Part shown: one piece after another, positions 39,864 to 48,638 of the stretch
How positions within the stretch are numbered: the first letter of the stretch is position 1
Layout of the letters: each line of letters starts with the position of its first letter
Assembly (NCBI GenBank): GCA_021773245.1
Contig: JAJFKK010000092.1
Coordinates: 1 to 55,430 of the forward strand
Length of the DNA stretch: 55,430 bases
Direction of reading: 5' to 3'
DNA from: Gammaproteobacteria bacterium
GTDB taxonomy: Bacteria; Pseudomonadota; Gammaproteobacteria; Eutrophobiales; Eutrophobiaceae
The notes under the pieces: model-generated
Database searches by the model: none
What the model saw: only the letters and a program-made list of their open reading frames with translations
Told to the model about the DNA's origin: nothing
Position numbers and translations under genes: made by a program

Positions 39864-42800
39864 TTAGGCAGTCGCAGCCATTTCTACAGCTTCATCCATA
39901 TCGACTGATACAAGCCGAGAAACTCCAGCTTCATGCATAGTGACACCCAATAGTTGATTCGCAATTTCCATGGTAATTTTATTATGTGTAATGAAGATAA
40001 ACTGAACTTCATCAGACATAGAACGTACCAATTCACTAAAACGACCAACATTGGTGTCATCAAGAGGTGCGTCAACTTCGTCTAATATACAAAAAGGAGC
40101 TGGGTTCAATTTAAAAATTGAAAAGACCAGTGACACTGCTGTTAGTGCTTTTTCACCACCAGATAACAAATGTATATTACTGTTTTTCTTACCTGGTGGG
40201 CGAGCCATGATAGCAACACCCGTCTGCAATAAGTCATCACCAGTTAACTCAAGGTAAGCATGACCTCCACCAAATAATATTGGAAACATTTCTTTAATGT
40301 TCGTATTAAGTTTGTCGAATGTTTCTTTGAAACGAGTACGTGTTTCTTTATCGATTTTGCTAATCGCATTCTCAAGTGTGCTTAATGCATCAATTAAATC
40401 ATTATGTTGACTGTCAAGATATGTCTTACGTTCTGAGTTTTGTGTGAACTCATCGATTGCCGCTAAATTAATAGGTCCAAGCCGCGTTATTTTGCGGTCC
40501 ATCGCTTCCAACTGGTTCGTCCATTCTTCCTGATTCGCGCCCTCTTCTATTGTCTCGAGTATTTCCTTGGCATTGTGTTCCTCAGCTGCCAACTGTTCTT
40601 CAACAGTCTCAAGCCTGACCTGACAACTATTTACACCTAACCGTGCTTTTTCTAGTTCAGATCGCAAGCCTTCAAGTTCTTGTTCATAGTTATGTCTGTT
40701 TTGCTCAAGCTGCCTCATATTAGCTTCAATTGCTTGAACATTGGCACGAGCATCACCAAGATTTTTTTCTGCATGAACTTTATCTTTTAAGCACGCTTCA
40801 ATTTTTTCCTGAATTTCTGTAACGGGTGTTTTGTTCTCTAATAAGTTCTTTTCAAGTTCGGATAATCTTGTTGATAGATGAGAAACCTGGATGTCATTTC
40901 GTTTAATCGCTTGTTCATATGAGGCACGTCGTGAACTATAAGATTCAAGTTGCAAGGCAATACCATGACTTTCATTATGTGTTTCCTGCCATGAGTTTCT
41001 TGCTAAATTTAATGACTCACGATGCTTTTCTTTAACATTCGACAATTCTTCTCGTTGTTGTTGAAACTGTTTATTATCTTCTTCAAGAGACGCTATACGC
41101 TGTTTAATCGAAGCAATTTCAGACTTATCTGTCTCAGTTTGCCCCTGATTTTCACTTAATTCATCCAAGTACTCCCGATGTCGTATAGATAATTGCTCAG
41201 ACTCCGTTTGAGTAGAAGCTAATTTTGCGCGAATATCAGCGATACCTTGTTGCTGTTGGGTAGTTTGAGACTGTTGCTCATTTAAAGTCGTTTCAACTTG
41301 TTCAAGGTTATTTTCTGTAGATTCTAACTCTGCTTCTATAGCTTGAATATTATCTTCTCTTTTTGCTATATCTGATTTAAGAGAACTAATTTCTTCTTCT
41401 CTATTTAAAACACTATCACTTGCGTCACTGGCATTATTAACAATAACCCAATCATGACTAATCCAGACCCCTTTATCAGTGACAACACTTTGTCCAACGG
41501 AGAGATTCTTTAACATTGAAATGGCATCTTCACTCGAATCCGCTAAGAAAATATTTTCCAATAGTGAAGGCACTCGTAATTCTGTTGTGATTTGCTCAAT
41601 TAATCGTGGAAATGATTTTGTTTCTAGATTGTTTCCTGAACTTTTTGTATTTATTAAACCAATTTTACCAGGCACATTTTCTAACTTATCTATAAAACGA
41701 CTAAGGTCATCAATACAAATGTCATGTAGATGAGCTCCGAGAACTGTTTCCAAAGCATGCGTCCATTTTGGATTAACTTTTATTGATTGAGAAAGACGTT
41801 GCTGCTCATCTAAATTATTTTCTTTCAACCATTCAGTCAATTCTTGATTATCTTCGATAACAGATTGTTGTAATGTTTCTAACGAAGCTAAACGACCTTT
41901 TAAACTTTGGTATTCTTGTCTGGCAGAATCAAGTTGAGAAGATAATGCTCTTACCTTCTCTCTATATTCTTTAACAATGTTTTGTTTATCAGTATATTCT
42001 TTTGCCAATATGTTTTGTTTTTGTTCTTCACTAGTTAGAGACTGAGACAAAGTTTCTATTGTTTTATTAAGATCAGATTGCTCGAATTTAGTTATTTCTT
42101 GTTCTAAGGTAATGCGACGTTCAGCAAGCTCGTCTAAGCCAAACTCAAGATGTTCTAAACGAGTTTTATCAACTTGCCCTTGGCGAGAGAACTCGGAGTA
42201 AGATTCGTTAAATGTATCCCATTCAGACTGCCAACTTTGCATTGCCTCTTCGGCATGATTCAATATTTCGTAAGCTTTATTACTTTCATCTCTGGAACCA
42301 CTCAATTTTGGCTCCAGATTAGTCATCTCATTTAAAAGTTTTTCGTATTCAACTTTGTCTTGTTCATGCTGTTTTACAGTACCCGCATGTGTTTGACGTA
42401 CTTTTCCAAGTTCTGATTCAATCGTCATGATTTTTTCGCGTGTATGCTGGAGCTTTTGTTCATAAGTGGAGATATCACTACCCACTTTATAAAACTCTGA
42501 CTGCATATTATTAAAATGTTGATTGGCTTCACTTAATCCATCACGCTGTTTTTCGATTTCCGCTTCTGTCTCACGAACTTTAGCAATTGCCGCCTCAACT
42601 ACATTCTCACGTTTACCAGCACCTTCTCTTAGCTCGCTCATTTCCTTATTTAAATCACGCCAATTTAACGCCAACAATTCTGAGCTAAGTTTTCTCTGTT
42701 CTTGTTTTAAGTTCTTATAGCGTTCAGCTGCTTTTGCTTGACGCTGCAAATGATTTAATTGCTTTTCAAGTTCTTCACGAATATCTGTCAGTCTTTCAAT

Positions 42801-43370
42801 ATTCTCTTTCGTATGTTTAATGCGAGTTTCTGTTTCACGGCGACGCTCACGATATTTTGAAATCCCGGCAGCTTCTTCAATATAAGTCCTTAATTCTTCA
42901 GGCTTAGCATCGATCAATCTGGAAATCATACCTTGTTCAATGATGGCATAACTGCGTGGCCCTAAGCCGGTACCAAGAAAAATAGCAGTGATATCACGAC
43001 GACGACAACGCGTGCCATTTAAGAAATATGTGGAAACAGCATCACGATTAATCTGACGTTTTATAGAAATTTCATTATAACTGGCATATTGACCGCCGAG
43101 TTTTTTCTCGGAATTATCAAAAACCAACTCAACTGAAGCTTGTCCGACAGGCTGACGTGCACTCGATCCACTGAAAATAACGTCAGTTAGAGATTCACCG
43201 CGGAGGTGTTTTGCAGAGCTTTCCCCCATTACCCAAGTAACGGCATCGATAATGTTAGATTTGCCACAACCATTCGGTCCGACGATGCCTACTAGGCTGC
43301 CAGGAATAATGAGATTAGTTGGATCTACGAACGATTTAAAGCCTGAAAGTTTTATATTGCATAAACGCAT
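39864..43370 (-). CDS. smc: chromosome segregation ATPase SMC
   Basis: This is a 1168-residue condensin-type protein. The N-terminal ATPase half has Walker A GPNGCGKS at residues 31-38. It is followed by long coiled coils (about 170-500 and 660-1000), a hinge at about 515-640 (HALETVLGAHLHDICIDDL) and a C-terminal half with the ABC signature HLLSGGEKALTAVSLVF and Walker B FCILDEVDAPLDDTN. I chose the ATG at 43370 (RLCNIKLSGFKSFVD, the usual start); a TTG at 43382 is an in-frame alternative. Gammaproteobacteria have either MukB or SMC, and this one uses SMC. No scpA or scpB lies here. Confidence 0.95.
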   Translation of the reverse strand: MRLCNIKLSGFKSFVDPTNLIIPGSLVGIVGPNGCGKSNIIDAVTWVMGESSAKHLRGESLTDVIFSGSSARQPVGQASVELVFDNSEKKLGGQYASYNEISIKRQINRDAVSTYFLNGTRCRRRDITAIFLGTGLGPRSYAIIEQGMISRLIDAKPEELRTYIEEAAGISKYRERRRETETRIKHTKENIERLTDIREELEKQLNHLQRQAKAAERYKNLKQEQRKLSSELLALNWRDLNKEMSELREGAGKRENVVEAAIAKVRETEAEIEKQRDGLSEANQHFNNMQSEFYKVGSDISTYEQKLQHTREKIMTIESELGKVRQTHAGTVKQHEQDKVEYEKLLNEMTNLEPKLSGSRDESNKAYEILNHAEEAMQSWQSEWDTFNESYSEFSRQGQVDKTRLEHLEFGLDELAERRITLEQEITKFEQSDLNKTIETLSQSLTSEEQKQNILAKEYTDKQNIVKEYREKVRALSSQLDSARQEYQSLKGRLASLETLQQSVIEDNQELTEWLKENNLDEQQRLSQSIKVNPKWTHALETVLGAHLHDICIDDLSRFIDKLENVPGKIGLINTKSSGNNLETKSFPRLIEQITTELRVPSLLENIFLADSSEDAISMLKNLSVGQSVVTDKGVWISHDWVIVNNASDASDSVLNREEEISSLKSDIAKREDNIQAIEAELESTENNLEQVETTLNEQQSQTTQQQQGIADIRAKLASTQTESEQLSIRHREYLDELSENQGQTETDKSEIASIKQRIASLEEDNKQFQQQREELSNVKEKHRESLNLARNSWQETHNESHGIALQLESYSSRRASYEQAIKRNDIQVSHLSTRLSELEKNLLENKTPVTEIQEKIEACLKDKVHAEKNLGDARANVQAIEANMRQLEQNRHNYEQELEGLRSELEKARLGVNSCQVRLETVEEQLAAEEHNAKEILETIEEGANQEEWTNQLEAMDRKITRLGPINLAAIDEFTQNSERKTYLDSQHNDLIDALSTLENAISKIDKETRTRFKETFDKLNTNIKEMFPILFGGGHAYLELTGDDLLQTGVAIMARPPGKKNSNIHLLSGGEKALTAVSLVFSIFKLNPAPFCILDEVDAPLDDTNVGRFSELVRSMSDEVQFIFITHNKITMEIANQLLGVTMHEAGVSRLVSVDMDEAVEMAATA

Positions 43371-43455
43371 GGGGCGTAACAATACTAGAGATTAAGTCCT
43401 CTGTCCAAGCGTAAATAAATACTATAATTTACATTAATATTTGCACCTATATCTT

Positions 43456-43526
43456 TGATATAATAGTAATTTACAAATACTAAAAAAAATAAGGATATCT
43501 CTTGCTAGAACATTACCAATGTTCTA
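43456..43526 (+). promoter_or_regulatory. queF promoter (extended -10) and 21-bp palindrome
   Basis: TGATATAAT (43456-43464) is an extended -10 element with a perfect TATAAT; no good -35 is visible. Some 40 bases downstream lies a perfect 9-bp inverted repeat, TAGAACATT (43506-43514) and AATGTTCTA (43518-43526), with a 3-base centre ACC. It is in the presumed 5' leader, 40 bases before the queF ATG. It may be a repressor operator or a leader hairpin; no U-run follows closely enough for a strong terminator. The remaining part of the 196-bp smc-queF gap shows nothing else. Confidence 0.5.
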
Positions 43527-43566
43527 TCTTATCGCAACTTTAAGCTCCGAAAATCGAGAAACACGA

Positions 43567-43956
43567 ATGCCAAGTCAAGCTACAGAAACACTAGAAACCT
43601 TTTCAAATCCTACACCTGGGCGTGACTATACGATTAAGATAGATGTCCCTGAATTTACCTGTTTATGTCCAAAAACAGGACAACCTGACTTCGCAATCCT
43701 TGAAATTGAGTATGTTCCTGACCAGCTTTGTGTCGAATTAAAGGCTCTAAAACTTTATGTTGTATCTTATCGTGATCAAGGTGCTTTTCATGAAGCCGTT
43801 ACTAACAAAATATTAGACGATTTAGTTGCTGCTACTTCACCACGTTTTATGCGATTAACGGCAATTTTCAATGTCCGAGGCGGTGTTTATACTACTGTTG
43901 TAGCAGAACATAAAATGGATGATTGGAGCCCTGCTCCTGTCATTTCCTTGCCATAA
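43567..43956 (+). CDS. queF: preQ0 reductase, unimodular type
   Basis: This 129-residue enzyme reduces 7-cyano-7-deazaguanine (preQ0) to preQ1 with NADPH, for queuosine in tRNA. The catalytic cysteine lies in [14 protein letters not shown], and the QueF motif E-x-K-S/A-L-K appears as [20 protein letters not shown], with the substrate-binding residues. The length is that of the short, YkvM-like form rather than the 280-residue two-domain E. coli QueF. I chose the ATG at 43567 because conserved sequence begins soon after; a start at 43519 would begin inside the palindrome. The gene is followed 12 bases later by cysZ. Confidence 0.92.
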   Translation: MPSQATETLETFSNPTPGRDYTIKIDVPEFTCLCPKTGQPDFAILEIEYVPDQLCVELKALKLYVVSYRDQGAFHEAVTNKILDDLVAATSPRFMRLTAIFNVRGGVYTTVVAEHKMDDWSPAPVISLP

Positions 43957-43968
43957 TATTGACAGCTA

Positions 43969-44697
43969 ATGAAACAATATACTCAAGGCTTTAAATACCT
44001 CTTATCAGGATTTAAATTAATCTTAAAGCCTGGTGTCCGACTTTATGTCTTGATGCCATTACTGATCAATTCACTATTATTCGCTACGGCGATTATTTAT
44101 GGCGCAAGTGAGCTGAATAGTTTAATAGATAAACTTTTAGTTCAGTGGGCATGGTTGGAATGGCTAACTTGGCTACTTTGGCCAATTTTTGTCATTATCG
44201 CACTAACAATCGTTTTCTTTTGTTTTTCAATTCTGGCGAATTTAATTGGCGCGCCTTTTAATGGTTTTCTTGCTGAAGCTGTTGAAAGAAATATCACGGG
44301 TCAAAATATAGAATTAAACAGTGGCCAAACATTAATCCAGATAATTATCACCTCAGTTAAATCAGAGTTTCAAAAATTACTCTATTTCGCGATACGAGCA
44401 CTACCATTGCTAGTATTATTCCTTATTCCAATGGTAAATATTGCTGCACCTTTTGTCTGGTTCCTATTTACAGCATGGATGTTAACATTAGAATATGGCG
44501 ATTATCCTATGGGAAATCACGAAGTATTATTCAAACAACAACGTGAAATATTTGCTTCAAACCGTCAACTTGCCTTTGGTTTTGGTTCTGGTGTTATGCT
44601 ATTAACGATGATTCCCGTTGTAAATTTTTTAGCTATGCCAGTGGCTGTCGCAGGAGCAACTAAAATGTATAATGATCATCCAGGACTAAAATCATGA
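43969..44697 (+). CDS. cysZ: CysZ/EI24-family membrane protein
   Basis: This is a 242-residue inner-membrane protein with several hydrophobic helices (about 20-50, 65-100, 140-180 and 205-232). The family pattern is visible in GFKYLLSGFKLILKPGVRLY, in LIGAPFNGFLAEAVE and in LEYGDYPMGNH. CysZ proteins carry sulfate into the cytosol for cysteine synthesis in E. coli; other EI24 proteins have unknown cargo. No sulfate-assimilation genes are nearby, so function is by homology only. Probably co-transcribed with queF. Confidence 0.82.
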   Translation: MKQYTQGFKYLLSGFKLILKPGVRLYVLMPLLINSLLFATAIIYGASELNSLIDKLLVQWAWLEWLTWLLWPIFVIIALTIVFFCFSILANLIGAPFNGFLAEAVERNITGQNIELNSGQTLIQIIITSVKSEFQKLLYFAIRALPLLVLFLIPMVNIAAPFVWFLFTAWMLTLEYGDYPMGNHEVLFKQQREIFASNRQLAFGFGSGVMLLTMIPVVNFLAMPVAVAGATKMYNDHPGLKS

Positions 44698-44779
44698 CAC
44701 CCAAAATTAATTCAGAATTGCTTCAGTTAAAGCTTTCTGGTATAGATGCACGCTGATTTTTAAAGGGCGGAGACTAGCA

Positions 44780-45514
44780 ATGGCTGCCAAGAAGAAAACG
44801 ACAAAGAAAAAAGCAAAAAAGAAAGCGACTACAAAGAAAGCACCTTTAAAGAAAAAGGTCGCTAAAAAGAAAGTCGCCTCGAAAAAAGTATCCAAGAAAA
44901 AAGCGACGACGAAAAAGAAAGTCGTTAAAAAGAAAGTCATAAAGAAGAAAGTATCCAAGAAAAAAGCTGCCAAAAAGAAAACAACTATTAAGAAGACTGT
45001 TGCAAAAAAGAAAGCTACAAAGCAAACAACTACTAAGAAGAACAAAGAAATAATGACGAAAGTAACAAACATCAAAGCCAAAGATTCAAGTACCAAGAAA
45101 AAAGCGAAAAAAGAAAAAGTCGCGCCTTACAAAGAAAAGAAAGGTGAAGATTACATGGGAGAAGAACAAACGGAACATTTCCGTGGCTTACTCAATTCTT
45201 GGAAAAGTGACTTAATGGCAGAAGTCGATCGCACTGTGCATCACATGCAAGATGAAGCCTCAAATTTTCCTGACCCCAATGACAGAGCGACACAAGAAGA
45301 AGAGTTTTCTCTTGAACTGCGGACGCGTGATCGCGAAAGAAAGTTAATCAGAAAAATTGATGAAGCTATATTATCTTTAGATACTGGAGACTATGGCTAT
45401 TGTGAAGTCTGTGGCATAGAAATAGGTGTTCGTCGATTAGAAGCAAGACCAACAGCTACACTATGCATCGATTGTAAAACATTAGATGAAATTAAAGAAC
45501 GCCAACTCGGTTAA
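44780..45514 (+). CDS. dksA: RNA polymerase-binding factor DksA with H1-like lysine-rich extension
   Basis: This is a 244-residue protein. Residues 4-116 are almost entirely Lys, Ala, Thr, Val and Ser (repeats of the KKKVSKKKA kind), like histone H1 tails. From about 115 (APYKEKKGEDYMGEEQTEHF) the sequence is ordinary DksA: two coiled-coil helices with the tip residues D165, D168 and A170 (FPDPNDRATQEEE), and a zinc finger with C208, C211, C229 and C232. The core should bind in the RNA polymerase secondary channel and act with ppGpp. The ATG at 44780 has a good GGCGGAG Shine-Dalgarno. An internal ATG at 45053 would yield a 153-residue, normal-length DksA. The gluQ frame follows in phase. Confidence 0.92.
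   Translation: MAAKKKTTKKKAKKKATTKKAPLKKKVAKKKVASKKVSKKKATTKKKVVKKKVIKKKVSKKKAAKKKTTIKKTVAKKKATKQTTTKKNKEIMTKVTNIKAKDSSTKKKAKKEKVAPYKEKKGEDYMGEEQTEHFRGLLNSWKSDLMAEVDRTVHHMQDEASNFPDPNDRATQEEEFSLELRTRDRERKLIRKIDEAILSLDTGDYGYCEVCGIEIGVRRLEARPTATLCIDCKTLDEIKERQLG
44789..45043 (+). repeat. lysine-codon-rich low-complexity tract in dksA
   Basis: This is about 255 bp of degenerate A/G-rich repeats built from AAG/AAA triplets with interspersed GTC, GCG, ACG and TCC codons, encoding residues 4-88 of the DksA extension. The strong purine bias on the plus strand creates a spurious Phe/Val-rich open frame on the other strand. Such tracts can expand or shrink by slippage. Confidence 0.8.
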
Positions 45515-45523
45515 ACTACTTTA

Positions 45524-46411
45524 ATTAACAAAACAAGTACTAATACAAAATATCGAGGCCGCTTTGCTCCAACGCCAAGCGGCCCTCTTCACTTTGGTTC
45601 CATCATTGCTGCTCTCGGCAGCTATCTTCAGGCAAAAAGTAACCAAGGAATATGGATAGTACGTATTGACGATATTGATCAGTCACGCGCTATCACTAAT
45701 GCTGATAAACTTATACTTAAACAACTTGAAACATTGGGTTTGCATTGGGATGAAGATGTCGTTTATCAAAGCCAACGACATGAACTTTATCAAGATGCTC
45801 TCGAAGAGCTACAAGAACTAAACTTAATCTTTTCTTGTTCTTGTAGCCGCAAGGATTTATCCAGTAAGCCTTACCCAGGCACTTGCCGAAATGGAGTCAA
45901 GAGTAACAAAAAAGTACATTCATTACGTGTAAAAACAGATAACAATAAAATTATTATTAACGATCAATTGCAAGGAAGTTACAGTCAAAACTTAATGCAC
46001 GAAGTTGGCGATTTTATTATTAAGCGTGCAGATGGATTCTTTGCTTATCATCTTGTTGCTGTTGTCGATGATGCAAAACAAAATATAACGGATGTAGTGA
46101 GGGGTATAGATTTACTTGATTCAACTCCTAAACAGATTTACCTTCAACAAAAATTAGGTCTTCCTACTCCTACTTACTTACATCTTCCTGTTGCAATAGA
46201 TAGTAAAGGTAAAAAAATCAGTAAATCATTGGAAGCAAGCGTCATAAACATGGAACAACCTAATCAAATATTATTTAACGCACTATGTTTCCTTGAACAA
46301 GCCCCTCCAACAGAAATAAAAACTTATGACATTCAAACAATACTGGAATGGGCCATTAAAAATTGGAGCGTCAGTTTATTACCAAAGAAAAAAGAAATAG
46401 TAATAAATTAA
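45524..46411 (+). CDS. gluQ: glutamyl-Q tRNA(Asp) synthetase, apparent ATT start
   Basis: This 295-residue GluRS-like enzyme attaches glutamate to queuosine in tRNA(Asp) and lacks the anticodon-binding domain. The class I signature is complete: YRGRFAPTPSGPLHFGSIIA with the HFGS version of HIGH, WIVRIDDIDQSRA, the zinc cysteines in FSCSCSRKDL and GTCRNG, and the KMSKS equivalent GKKISKS. Between the in-frame dksA TAA (45512-45514) and YRGRF no ATG, GTG, TTG or CTG occurs. ATT at 45524, nine bases after that stop, is the most likely start. The TTG at 45734 would delete the active site. dksA-gluQ is a conserved pair, and queF nearby supplies the queuosine precursor pathway. Confidence 0.82.
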   Translation: MNKTSTNTKYRGRFAPTPSGPLHFGSIIAALGSYLQAKSNQGIWIVRIDDIDQSRAITNADKLILKQLETLGLHWDEDVVYQSQRHELYQDALEELQELNLIFSCSCSRKDLSSKPYPGTCRNGVKSNKKVHSLRVKTDNNKIIINDQLQGSYSQNLMHEVGDFIIKRADGFFAYHLVAVVDDAKQNITDVVRGIDLLDSTPKQIYLQQKLGLPTPTYLHLPVAIDSKGKKISKSLEASVINMEQPNQILFNALCFLEQAPPTEIKTYDIQTILEWAIKNWSVSLLPKKKEIVIN

Positions 46412-46481
46412 CCAAGGCTTTTTTTGAAACTTCCTTATTCTTCTATACTCTGAGTAAAAATAGGTTAATATTTAAAATAAT

Positions 46482-47141
46482 ATGAGAAAGGATAATAATA
46501 TTATATTTTTCGTAAGCGTTATTCTCTTGCTTGCCAATCATTCCTCTTATGCAATAGATAAAATCGTAATTAACGGTTTATTTAAAAATAAAGCAATTGT
46601 CACAATTGACGGCAAACAACGCATTTTAAAAACTGGCAAAGCAAGCCCCGAAGGTGCTTTATTAATTGAATCAAACAGTAAAAAAGCAATCATTGAAGTT
46701 AACGGCAAGCAAGAAACTTATCTATTAGGTGACCATATCGGAGGATCATTCACACCACCGACAGAAGGCAAAAAAATAATTATCACGCCTGATTCAGGCA
46801 ACATGTATAACATTAGTGGAACCATAAACGGTTCTCATGTTGATTTCGTAGTCGATACTGGCGCGACTTTAATATCCATGAATAGCAATGTAGCTAAAAG
46901 ACTAGGAATAGATTACAAGCTGAAGGGCAAAAAAGGTTTATCAAATACCGCATCAGGAACTAGTGAAATTTATATTATCAAATTAAAAAAAGTTCGAATC
47001 GGTGATATTGAATTACATAATGTTGAAGGTGCAGTTCATGAAGGGAATTTTCCCCTCACTACACTTTTAGGCATGTCATTCTTGAGTAAGCTTAATATGA
47101 GTCGAGAAGGAAGAATCATGGAGTTGCAAAAAAAATATTGA
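46482..47141 (+). CDS. retropepsin-like aspartic protease (clan AA, TIGR02281-like)
   Basis: This is a 219-residue exported protein. The signal peptide or N-terminal anchor is IIFFVSVILLLANHSSYA (about residues 7-24). After a beta-rich region (24-100), the retropepsin domain has its catalytic aspartate D125 in DFVVDTGATLISM, the VAKRLGIDY helix, the flap-like SNTASGTSEIY and the LLGMSFLSKLNMS closing segment. One aspartate per chain means activity needs a dimer. Substrates of bacterial members are largely unknown. It stands alone, with a 70-bp gap after gluQ, and converges with the adenosyltransferase gene (one base between the stops). Confidence 0.82.
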   Translation: MRKDNNIIFFVSVILLLANHSSYAIDKIVINGLFKNKAIVTIDGKQRILKTGKASPEGALLIESNSKKAIIEVNGKQETYLLGDHIGGSFTPPTEGKKIIITPDSGNMYNISGTINGSHVDFVVDTGATLISMNSNVAKRLGIDYKLKGKKGLSNTASGTSEIYIIKLKKVRIGDIELHNVEGAVHEGNFPLTTLLGMSFLSKLNMSREGRIMELQKKY

Positions 47142-47142
47142 A

Positions 47143-47703
47143 TTAGACTGAACGTTTTAATCTTTCACTATCCCAAAGAATTTCTTTGCCACCCTTTTCT
47201 TGATTTAAAGTTCTTGCAAAAACAAATAATAAGTCTGACAAACGATTAATATATTTTAATGATTCTGGATTTATATATTCAGTATGACTTAATTCAACAA
47301 GACTACGCTCAGATCGTCGACAGACACTTCTGGCAAGATGACAAATAGAAGCTGAAAGAGAACCGCCTGGTAAGACAAACTCTTTCAACGCAGGTAGATC
47401 GCTGTTATAGGTCTCGATTAATTCTTCAAGTCGTTCAACACTAGTTGGTGAATTAGTGGCATTGCCAGGTGTTGCAACCTCTCCACCAATATCAAACAAT
47501 CTATGTTGAATATTTAATAAATAGCCTGAAATATCATCGGGTATATCGCTCGCTTCAATAACACCAATTAAGCTATTTAGCTCATCAAGATTTCCCATAG
47601 TTTCAACTCGAATACTCGACTTATCAACACGTTCTCCATTAGCAAGTCCAGTCGTGCCATCATCACCTGTTTTTGTATAAATTGAACTTAATCGATTACC
47701 CAT
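47143..47703 (-). CDS. pduO: cob(I)alamin adenosyltransferase, PduO type
   Basis: This 186-residue enzyme makes adenosylcobalamin from cob(I)alamin and ATP. The ATP-binding start is YTKTGDDGTTGLANGERVDK, ETMGNLDELNSLIG follows, and the active-site helix is RSVCRRSERSLVEL with YINRLSDLLFVFAR. The start at 47703 overlaps the btuF-like stop by eight bases; a longer in-frame extension upstream would run through the neighbour and is not real. It is the last gene of the B12 cluster. Adenosylcobalamin is not needed by MetH, so another user enzyme should exist elsewhere. Confidence 0.92.
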   Translation of the reverse strand: MGNRLSSIYTKTGDDGTTGLANGERVDKSSIRVETMGNLDELNSLIGVIEASDIPDDISGYLLNIQHRLFDIGGEVATPGNATNSPTSVERLEELIETYNSDLPALKEFVLPGGSLSASICHLARSVCRRSERSLVELSHTEYINPESLKYINRLSDLLFVFARTLNQEKGGKEILWDSERLKRSV

Positions 47704-48631
47704 AGAAAAACTCCTGATACTTTGTTGCAGCAATAAGATTACTTGGTAGCGCATGAATATCTGGATGTAAGGCATGTGCCATAATTTCCAGACCATCGAC
47801 CAAGCGTGGACCAGGACGACTAAAATAAGCGTTACCATCGGTGACGTAAATATTATTCTGTTTGACAGATTTCATATTAGACCAAGCTTTTTTATTAGTC
47901 ATAATTGGCATGTCCTGAAGTGTTCTTTCTAAATTAAAGCCACAGCATGCAACAAATAAAATATCCGGATCGACATCAACAACACTTTCCCATGTTATGG
48001 TTGTTGAAGGCTTATGTTTATTGCTTAATAAGCTGATAGCACCTGCATACTCAATCAACTCTGGTGTCCAGTGACCTGCATTGAATGTAGGATCTAGCCA
48101 TTCCAGAAAAACCATGTTTGGCCTAGAATCAAGTGGAATATTTTTTTCTGTAAGTTCTATTACTTTATTAACACGATCTTTCAATTGCGTTACAGCATTG
48201 ATGGCTTGTCTTTTAAAACCAGTTTCTTCACCTACTAATAGTAAAGTATCAAATACATCTTCGAGAGTCATAGGCTCAAGGTTAATTATTTTGGCATCAC
48301 CAGGTAGTTCACAAACGGCGTCTAGCACTTCATCTTCAGCGACAGCGCAAACCTCACATAGAGATTGAGTAATTATAAAATCGGGCTTTAAATCTTTAAG
48401 CACATCCATATCAAGATGATAAATTGCTTTTTCAGTACTGAGTTGTTGTCGTACAGCAACATCTATTTCAGCACTGCTGGCATTTTTAGGAATTAAACTT
48501 TCAGTAACATTAGGTATTTCTTTAACAAAAGAAGGATAGTCGCATTCATGACTCACGCCAACAATGTACTCTCCCAATCCTACCTGACAGATTATTTCTG
48601 TGGCGCTTGGTAATAAAGATACAATTCTCAT
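47696..48631 (-). CDS. BtuF-like cobalamin-binding protein without signal peptide
   Basis: This is a 311-residue protein of the class III (FepB/BtuF-like) binding-protein fold. It starts MRIVSLLPSATEIICQVGLG, the typical mature-BtuF sequence, but with no signal peptide before it; upstream there are only seven bases to the neighbouring stop. GVSHECDYP, KPDFIITQSLCEVCAV and WESVVDVDPDILFVACCGF are further family segments. The subfamily is widespread in B12 clusters and is annotated as cobalamin-binding. Whether it is cytosolic or exported some other way is unclear. No BtuC or BtuD permease and ATPase genes are in the cluster. Confidence 0.78.
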   Translation of the reverse strand: MRIVSLLPSATEIICQVGLGEYIVGVSHECDYPSFVKEIPNVTESLIPKNASSAEIDVAVRQQLSTEKAIYHLDMDVLKDLKPDFIITQSLCEVCAVAEDEVLDAVCELPGDAKIINLEPMTLEDVFDTLLLVGEETGFKRQAINAVTQLKDRVNKVIELTEKNIPLDSRPNMVFLEWLDPTFNAGHWTPELIEYAGAISLLSNKHKPSTTITWESVVDVDPDILFVACCGFNLERTLQDMPIMTNKKAWSNMKSVKQNNIYVTDGNAYFSRPGPRLVDGLEIMAHALHPDIHALPSNLIAATKYQEFFYG

Positions 48632-48638
48632 GTGTTAT

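Noticed and set aside
44707-45096. A 129-residue Phe/Val-rich open frame on the minus strand
   Set aside because: It is the mirror image of the lysine-rich (AAG/AAA) tract of dksA, and its composition follows from that alone.
45515-45733. gluQ read as an N-terminally truncated pseudogene starting at 45734
   Set aside because: The upstream in-frame sequence encodes the complete HFGS active site and RIDDID motif, so the gene is intact and only its start codon is unusual.
47704-47838. N-terminal extension of the adenosyltransferase up to 47838
   Set aside because: It lies wholly within the BtuF-like gene in another frame, is hydrophobic by chance, and the conserved start is at 47703.
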